Shown here in pieces: positions 57,101 through 64,000 of a DNA stretch of 64,000 nucleotides. This stretch comes from Gloeophyllum trabeum ATCC 11539 (lineage: Eukaryota; Basidiomycota; Agaricomycetes; Gloeophyllales; Gloeophyllaceae), in NCBI RefSeq assembly GCF_000344685.1, contig NW_006920418.1:980415-1044414 (forward strand), written 5' to 3'. The position numbers were made by a program, and so were the translations under genes. The notes below the pieces were generated by a model. The model saw only the letters and a list, made by a program, of their open reading frames with translations, was not told the DNA's origin and ran no database searches. Every line of letters begins with the position of its first letter. Position 1 is the stretch's first letter.

Positions 57101-58500
57101 TGGAAGGCCACGGAAAATCTGTCACCTCAGTCGCGTGCTCGAACAAGGATTCTTTCGTTATTTCCGGTAGTCTCGACCAGACCGTTCGTTCATGGGATGT
57201 GAAGACTGGGAGCCTGCAAAATTCATACCAGGGGCATAGCGCCGGTGTTTTGTGCGTCGCATCGTCATCGGATGGCACTTGTGTAGCGTCGGGATCCGAG
57301 GACCAATCTATAATCCTCTGGAGTGTATCCGACTGCAAAGAGATCTCTCGTCTAACTGGTCACTCGCAAGCTGTCAAATCAGTCGCCTTCTCCAGTGCCA
57401 AATGCCTTGTCTCCGGCTCAGCTGATGGTACAGTCCGTGTGTGGGACACGGGAGGAACTTGCTTATCAGTATTCTACGGGCATTCGGGAGGAGTTGACTG
57501 TACTCAATTCTCCCCAGACGGTGCATGGGTCGCGTCAGCGTCCGGTGATCGTACAGTTCGTGCATGGGACGCCTCGATGACAGGGGAACAGGGCTCCAGG
57601 GATTGGGTGATGAACGTCGCGATCTCATCCGATACTCTGCGGGTCTTTTCCGGATCCACGGACGGCGTACTGGGCTTATGGAATGCGCGGGATGGCAAAC
57701 TGCTCAGCAAGCGGAATGCGCACAAGGGGCGTATCAATTTCACTGCAGTCTCCCCTGACGACATGCATGTCGCGACTTCATCCGTGGACTGTACCATCGG
57801 GTTATGGAACGTTCGTGGAGATGACCTTGTGCTCGCCCATCGATTAAGTGATCATTCCGCCAGTGTCCATTGCGTTGATTTTTCCAAAGATGGAGATTTT
57901 CTCGTGTCCGCTTCCGAGGATTGCTACGTGCGGGTATGGGATACTCGCCGCGGGACATGTTTGCGCACACTTCCTCGCCATGATGGTGGCGTCGGCGTGG
58001 CCACATTCTCTCCCGACGGGCTTACTATCGTGTCTGGTTCATTTGACTCGACAATTCGCGTGTGGAATACTAAATCAGGCGAGATGCTGGGATTATTATC
58101 AAACCATCCGAGTCCAGTACTCTGGGTCGCGTACGCGCCACAGGGTAATCACATCGTCGCATGGTATGAAGACGAACACGTCGGCGTATGGAAGATTCGC
58201 AGAGCTCCTCTCTCATACGAGGCCGTCCCGTATCGCGAGTGGAGGCTGGACAGAACGGACGACATTGTTCGCAGCCCAGATATGGTCGAGTACGAGACTC
58301 TAGTCAAATCCGACGCATACTACTACCTGCAGGAGGATGGCTGGCTGACGCATGCTTTCGAGGGGAGAAGAATATGTTGGATTCCTCCCAGCAGGCGGCC
58401 CGCATGGTTGAGAAGCTTATGGCTGTCCCGCGGACGGTTGTTCGTAATCGGATCGCAGACAGGTGGATTGACCATTCTGGATTTGGAATCTGAAGACTGA
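54136..58500 (+). CDS. NLR-like STAND protein: N-terminal helical domain, NACHT, 12 WD40 repeats
   Basis: Five exons (54136-54297, 54345-54484, 54537-54675, 54732-56444, 56500-58500) encode 1384 residues. Residues 1-200 are helical and amphipathic (AVPLAGDLLGASIETVLGIV, TLVEIQQLLESLTDVS, ISNLTNRLNNAIDAF), like the four-helix-bundle/HeLo-type domains of fungal cell-death proteins. The NACHT P-loop GLAGTGKTT is at about 247-255 and Walker B LLVVLDALDECD at 345-356, followed by winged-helix-like sequence. WD40 repeats run from about 794 to 1290 with twelve W-D/N/S endings (LRLWN to VGVWK). Proteins of this design (HET-E/NWD2 type) act in non-self recognition and regulated cell death. Intron 1 has a TACTAA branch site, and intron 3 needs the second of two close acceptors. 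Confidence 0.9.
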
Positions 58501-58631
58501 TATTGTACTCCGGAAAGACAAATGCAATTGAGGACAACGGATCAGAGATACTAAGCAGACGGGGAGATTGGTGGCGACAAATGAAGACGAGTCAGGACAG
58601 GCCATCGATAATCTGCATCATATGATCAACG

Positions 58632-60154
58632 TCACGCAGGATATCCCCAGGAGAGGTGAACTTCTACCTGAGCCGCGATCCTCGAGAACCCTTTGATTTT
58701 CCTGCATTCCTCTTGTACGTTGTGGCCACGCGTTGTATTGAGGGTACCGTCGGCGTAGAACCGCTTCAAATACCTGCACTAGATATTCAATCCAGATAAG
58801 CGCCCTTCGAAGGCAGGACGGACCGAAGACACGCTTCCTCTTTGAAATCTGAATATATCTTCTTATTATACTTCCTCTATAATGCGCAAATGTCAATAAT
58901 ATGCGAGTAGCTGCAAGACGTAGGCAGTTACACAGACCTCGTTCTTCCTCGCTTGTTCCTCGTAAGGATGGCTCTGATGAATCAGAAAATGATCGGAGAG
59001 GACGTAAAACGAAATGCCCGAAAGGTACATCTCGTAGATACAAGCAGCTTTGTTACCGCCGTAACCTACGAAACGCTCGTCGCACCTGTGAGGGCAGCTC
59101 CGTTGTAATATACCATGATGGCAAAGAGGGTTCACTGATACCATGGCGGTCCCTCTTTCTTGAAGATCACATAGGGCTCATAGGCAGACTGGTATTGTGT
59201 CACTTTGTATACTTCACCAGGTTGCGCGACGTAGAACCTGTCATAATCAGTACTGTTGTGACCAGGTGCCCAAGAGCGATGGAAGATGTCGACGAGGCCT
59301 TGCCGCACGAGGGACACCAACTCCTTCTTGCTCTTCGGAAACTTCGACTGGTCCATGCCGTCCCTCTGTTTGACGTACTCGAACGCAGGGACGACTAGTG
59401 CTGTATTCCCTGCCTCCAGCTTGTCCATGATAGCGCGACTGCGACGGATACTGGAGCGGAAATCGGTGCAGACAGCAAAATCAACGTCCAGCATCATAAC
59501 GAAGTCCGTTCGAGCGAAGAGGCGGGCGATATTGCGCCAGGTGTTAAACTGCCGATCGAACCGGTCGACCACGAGGTGTACATCGACATAGAGAGACATG
59601 AGCGGATCTGAGGTATATAATTCGTGGAGACGGTCAAGGAGAGCCTCGATCTCTTCCGTTGAATCTTTGATGTGAATAGCCACGGATACAGGACCTTTGT
59701 AGCTGACGACAAGCTTCTTGAATACTTCGAAACGGTTGCTTGTCACAAGGGTAGCGATAGTAATGTCGTCCTGTTCGAGGGAGGCTGTTGCCCTATAGAA
59801 GTACGGGATTATCTTGCTGGGATGCATAGACTGCGCGAACGCCTTCGACAAGAACAGCCCCTCAGACACCTCTAGTCTATTAGTTGTGGTTTGATCCCGG
59901 CCATAAGTTACAATGTGCTTGGAAGCTAGAGAGACCGTCCGATTAGGGGCCCGCGAGCTCCAGTATCCAGGAAAGTGATAGAACTGAATCCCCTCAGAAT
60001 GGCCGGATGAGGGACGACCGTACAAGGATCCGATTTTCGTTAGCGGTGGTTTGATCCGTATTCCAAGGAGCCCACAGGTCGCGTATATGATGGAGGTACA
60101 TATATAGATCGTCGAGACGAGTTGCAGAGTCCGGTAAACACGAGGTAAGAGCAT
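58632..60154 (-). CDS. LARGE-like glycosyltransferase, family GT49
   Basis: Four exons (60154-59142, 59085-58938, 58876-58824, 58773-58632) give 451 residues. A type II membrane anchor is present near residues 10-30 (LVSTIYICTSIIYATCGLLG). The glycosyltransferase core has NTWRNIARLFARTDFVMMLD with the DVD metal-binding motif near 223-225, VVPAFEYVK, and FHRSWAPGHNSTDYDRFY. Exon 2 carries WCDERFVGYGGNKAACIYEM and ISFYVLSDHFLIHQSHPYEE, and exons 3-4 carry RKYNKKIYSDFKEEACLR and QEECRKIKGFSRIA, all diagnostic for GT49. Animal LARGE builds xylose-glucuronate polymers on dystroglycan; fungi lack that substrate, so this one probably extends a cell-wall or secreted glycan in the Golgi. The gene converges on the NLR-like gene. 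Confidence 0.92.
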
Positions 60155-60466
60155 AGGTCAGACGTTCACGACGATGTCCGCGTCCCGCGGCGGTCACAAG
60201 AGAACTCCTGGCCAGAGTAAGGCAAGGAAACCTGGAGACTGTACGACAAAAAAGTGACAGTTATAGAGGAGGAGGAGAGTGAGCGCTGCTCGAAAGCTCC
60301 AGCCTTGGACTCAGATATCAGCCGGCGAAGCCTCGGCATAATCCGACCTCATTCTCGGCGCTCAGCTAACTTCTAAGTACGTGCACACCAGCACAAGTCT
60401 TGGTCTCACCGCCCCGCTGTTTCCTTGCTTTTCACGTAGAGCTCTGTAAGGGTGCTTGAAAGCGAT
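60155..60466. promoter_or_regulatory. divergent promoter, GT49 and hypothetical gene
   Basis: 312 bp between start codons of opposite strands. No clear known motif was found. Confidence 0.4.
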
Positions 60467-62299
60467 ATGTCAGTACCGTTAGACTTCGTACAGGTGAGTT
60501 TCTGTCGAAGAGTATGTTCTGACTTCAGCCCTGGTCTATCAGATCAAAAGGAAACGCAAAAGGCCCCCTGCAAGGGTCTCTGTTGATCCTTGCTTGGGCT
60601 TTTATTTGACTCGTGCAGACGTCGAGCCAACGCCGGGTGGTCTGCCGGATATATGCGTCTCTTTGCAATCCCCTGCCGCCATCTACTCTGAGGTCCATTC
60701 TCTTTCTAGCGCCTTTGACCAGGAGCCCGGCTTCTCTTGTGTCGCGTCTCCATTGCCTGCTATTGCGACTCTTGAAGACGGTGAAGCACAGCCCTCCCAT
60801 GATGGTGGTTTGAAATCGGCGCCAACGGATGACAATGAGGAAGATGATATGCACCGCTCCCCTTGCCTAGACGAATCTTCGGAATCTTTATCTGCTGCCA
60901 GTTCTTCGGGGTTTGGACCCGCCTCAATTCTCGGTGATCACAGGGTTATCGAACATACACGACCCCTCGGGCAGGCTATATGCACGCCGGTTACTACGAC
61001 TGCCCGCGTTCGACGCTACCATGCGCACCACAAACGATTGAGAGGCACTCAGCGGTCTAGTCAACCGTGTGACTCTTCCAATGAGACGATCAATATGGAT
61101 GCAAGCTCCTCTTCCGCTACTCGGTTTGCGAAGCGGCCTCGGGCATCTTGGGATTCTACTTCTCTCGGAAAGGTCCAAGGAAGACGCTCGTCTATCCGCA
61201 AGAAAAATAAAAGAAAACAATCTCCTCACCATCAAGTCAAATCCCTGGCTAAATCAATGCTCACTGCTGCTGTTCTGGCTCATGTTGACCTCCCTTCAAA
61301 ATATCTGGCCGATTATAATTTGCACCGGCGCCCTCTGAAGTTTACGACTGACCTAGACAGCATGTCTGCTCCTCCTAACCAGAAAATTGGGCAAAACATT
61401 CGCCCGTCAGCCTGCTTCCGTCCGCCAGCTCTTCGAAGTTCTGACTTTATGTACAAGCGCAACTCGCCTTCTGTGAAGAAGGTATCTATGCCTATGTCGC
61501 ATTGGTCTTTTCACCCGACTATCGAAAGCGCAGAAGAGCGAGCTGCAGGGAACTCTTCGCACGCGAAGGACGATGGTCAAGTACGGACTTCTGGACCAAG
61601 CACGCGTGTTCCTCTTCAATTCTTGCCAGTGATGAGTGATCCAGACAACCGGTCGTAAGATGCGCTACGCTGTATTTACATACGTGCGGCTGATCCTCTG
61701 CCAGCCGGCGGGATACTCACCTCGCAGGACGTCGGAAATTAACGCTATCGTCGGTCTCCCTGCCTCGATCCGCTCATGTAGGGTTTTCTCCGCCAGCAGA
61801 CTTGAAAGACGTGGTTATAACCTCGGATGTCGGATCTGAGGACACTGGCATCAAAGTTCTCGACACGGACGAAGAAAGTAGTGGCCCTATATCCGACACC
61901 ATGTCTGCTCCTCTTAGCAGGACTGTGGAAAATCTGCACCATCAGCTCGATCCTCTCCAACATGAACCGAACAACACTGAGCATGATTTACAGGAGAATG
62001 CCCGTCCGGCCGAGTCTGCGCCCCGGGCGAACTCCTGTACCGTTGCAAACGAGCAGGATCCTGCAGCTGCGGGTCCTGGTGCCTCGTTATTCCTATCTTC
62101 GAGGCAGCCTGCTATCCCGTCTTCACAGATCCCCAATGTGCCGATGCCGTCTACGTTCAAGCCGTTGAAACCTCTCGCCTCGTTCTTTGAAGAGTTTATG
62201 CGCACCGCCCGAGCTCTCAACGAGACCGAGTCTCCTCCGAAGGTTCAGGACAAGAAGAGAGGTCGGAAAAGAGCACGCAAGACTGACTTATGTGATTGA
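60467..62299 (+). CDS. hypothetical disordered basic/Ser-rich protein
   Basis: The likely first exon is 60467-60497 (MSVPLDFVQ) with the main exon from 60529 to about 61640 and a second long exon from about 61800 to TGA 62299. No domain is recognised. The protein is rich in Ser, with basic clusters (IKRKRKRPPAR, KRPRASWDS, RRSSIRKKNKRKQ, and a C-terminal DKKRGRKRARK) that look like nuclear localisation signals. An acidic stretch TDDNEEDD lies in the middle, and a short conserved-looking STFKPLKPLASFFEEFMRTA helix sits near the end. The junction around 61640-61800 could not be fixed: the best donor (GTAAGA at 61655) does not connect in phase with the last exon, while GTGATC at about 61635 does. 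Confidence 0.5.
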
Positions 62300-63025
62300 T
62301 ATCGGTGTACAATCTTGCTCTGGCCGCGGTACTCTTTCATACCCGTAATCACGACATTAGTAGTAGCCGTTCGCACTCGTTAAAAGCATTGGATGGCATC
62401 TCAAACTACTGGTTAAAGTTAGGGATCAGCAGTGTGAACTTAGCGTCCAAGTTGTAGGCAGACTGGTAGGGCCGTGCGAGGCCAGATTAGGCGGCGCTGG
62501 ACGCCGGGTGGCACCACGCACCGGCCGTGCCCTTCGCTGGCAGCCCTCTGGCTTTACTCTCATCACGCTGCTCTGTACTGATCTCGCTCTCTCGACGCCT
62601 TGTAGTCTGCTGCATTACTCGAGCTGTGGCAACCTATGGGTATCAATGACTCCAAGCACGCTGTACTGGACCGGGCACCGACATTGTTTGGTCATTCGTG
62701 CTTCGGTGGAACGTTTGGCTCTGTGGGTCCCCCCTCATAGCTATATCAATGTCACCAGTCACGGCTTTGCCACAACTCGCAAGTCCCCTCCTTCCAACCT
62801 TTCTGCAATCGCCAGTCAGACCAGTGCTTCGGGGAGAGGGTCTCCTCGCTACGCTCCTTCTATAACACTTATCCCACCGCACACTGGTTCCCCCCTCCGA
62901 GCGTTCTCCCTGTTTTCCATACTCTCCCTTACCTATCCACATCAGGCCTCCTAGAGTAGTCGTCGGGCGTTTGCCTCCCCTTCAATCCCCCGTATAATCG
63001 AAAACCCCATCAGACCACCACTGAA
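62300..63025. other. intergenic, no gene supported
   Basis: 726 bp with one 148-codon frame (62508-62954) of low-complexity composition that I do not accept as a gene. Confidence 0.5.
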
Positions 63026-64000
63026 ATGGACGGCGAGACTTACGTAGAGACACACTCTCCGTGCGACTCAGAAGCAAGCTTCGGGTAGGTTGTGACACTT
63101 ATGTGGCCGCCTCAGCTAAATGACCCATATCATCAGAATGTCGGATGAAGATTGGGCGACGTCGTCTGGATCATCTGATCCCTTTTTCGTGAGTTTCTCT
63201 CGGATAACATACCGGGACAAGTAATTCAGCGTCGCTCACACATCCAACAGGCAATCATGGAACGTGGAATGGAGGTCTTGGAAGACCAACATATGTCTTC
63301 GTGTGCCGTTGGGGACTTTGACACAGGTCAGTGTCCGGCTGGCCGAGCACTGCATATACCCTGACGTTGTCTCAGCCTCAGACGGAGAGCAGGAACGGCC
63401 CGAGGACACTTACCGCTCACCCTCACCATCACTTGAGGACATTCCCACCCTGGGAGTGAGCGGCCCAAGTCGCAAGCTATCCCTGGCTGAGATCTTGGTA
63501 CGTCTTTGGCTTCTAATAAGGTTCGTTTGCCTTACCCACGTGCGTCGTCACTATCCCTTGTTTACCAGCGCGATCGTCCTCAAGGACGATGTGACCGGGA
63601 AGAACAACAGAAGACATCCTCCACTGGCCCGTTTGCGGTTATGTCATCCGGGCACCGGTTCCTGGCGTACGGCGCCGACACATCCCGTGCTTCGGGGTTC
63701 AGGCTGCTGCCTGGTCTGTCTGGGACGTCTATTGCGGGGGATGTCGGTTTCTCTACGTTCATGCTGAACGGTCTGGAGAGACCTCGAACCAGCACACCTG
63801 CCGGCGTACCTGATCCGGCCGCAATAAAGCGTTACCTGGCTGGAGTGAGAGCGACCCGCAGGAGCAGCAAACTGGGTCGCCATTTCCCGGCCGCGGCGCG
63901 AAAGGAGGAAATAAACGAGCCAAGGGACATCCTCTGGCAAACGTGGCTGAAAGCCATCGAGAAGAGGGAAGCGGTGAGAAGGGGACAAGAAATGTACGAA
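63026..64000 (+). CDS. hypothetical protein, 3-prime truncated by window end
   Basis: Exons 63026-63084, 63137-63188, 63251-63326, 63376-63497 and 63569 to beyond 64000 join in phase and stay open to the last base. The first 100 residues are acidic and Ser/Pro-rich (MSDEDWATSSGSSDPFF, YRSPSPSLEDIPTLG). The last exon is more ordered and basic (FAVMSSGHRFLAYGADTSR, PDPAAIKRYLAGVRATRRSS, ILWQTWLKAIEKREAVRRG). No known domain is recognised; the missing C terminus may hold one. Confidence 0.6.

Noticed and set aside
62508..62954. 148-codon plus-strand open frame
   Set aside because: Composition does not look like a real protein, no splice context, no similarity recognised.

Overview
The window looks like chromosomal DNA from an agaricomycete fungus, probably a wood-decay or Polyporales-like basidiomycete. 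The evidence is many 45-75 nt GT-AG introns with CTRAC/TACTAA branch sites, several microexons, a NACHT-WD40 receptor, basidiomycete-type 7TM paralogs, a JmjC-like gene family common in these genomes, and GC-rich genes alternating with AT-rich repeat blocks. No prokaryotic operons, CRISPR arrays, rRNA or convincing tRNA genes were seen. All gene models below were joined by hand from reading frames and splice signals.

Layout. 1-2.7 kb: degenerate-looking JmjC-like gene. 2.7-5.5 kb: AT-rich repeats, including a 1.09 kb element with terminal inverted repeats (TIRs). 5.6-20.1 kb: housekeeping island with a secreted aspartic protease (-), a MED19-like Mediator subunit (+), an I-BAR-like protein (+), a small Thr-rich surface protein (-) divergent from the OLA1 ATPase (+) across a perfect CRE site, and a MED25-like Mediator subunit (+). 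20.2-33.4 kb: repeat block with a 1.16 kb TIR element whose empty site is at 3.7 kb, a MITE-like element, a coiled-coil ORF, and an LTR/inverted-repeat complex around a 312-N gap. The gap is bracketed by exact 281 bp duplicates, so it is probably a scaffolding artefact.

33.4-47.4 kb: transporter and membrane-protein region with an MFS transporter (+), a SARAF-like ER calcium-entry regulator (-), two tandem 12-exon 7TM paralogs (+), and an OPT transporter (-) divergent from a ferric reductase (+). The last pair suggests reductive metal or metal-chelate uptake. 47.6-48.5 kb: two methyltransferase relics (-). 48.8-51.4 kb: cytosolic methionyl-tRNA synthetase (+). 51.5-53.3 kb: a fusion of a TENA/THI-4 domain with a ricin-B-type beta-trefoil (-). 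54.1-58.5 kb: NLR-like helical-NACHT-12xWD40 protein (+). 58.6-60.2 kb: LARGE-like GT49 glycosyltransferase (-). 60.5-62.3 kb and 63.0-64.0 kb: two unrecognised disordered proteins, the second cut by the window end.

The most unusual points are the TENA/beta-trefoil fusion, the NLR with its N-terminal helical domain, the OPT/ferric-reductase divergent pair, the LTR cassette present in both orientations between inverted arms, and the spurious-looking gap.
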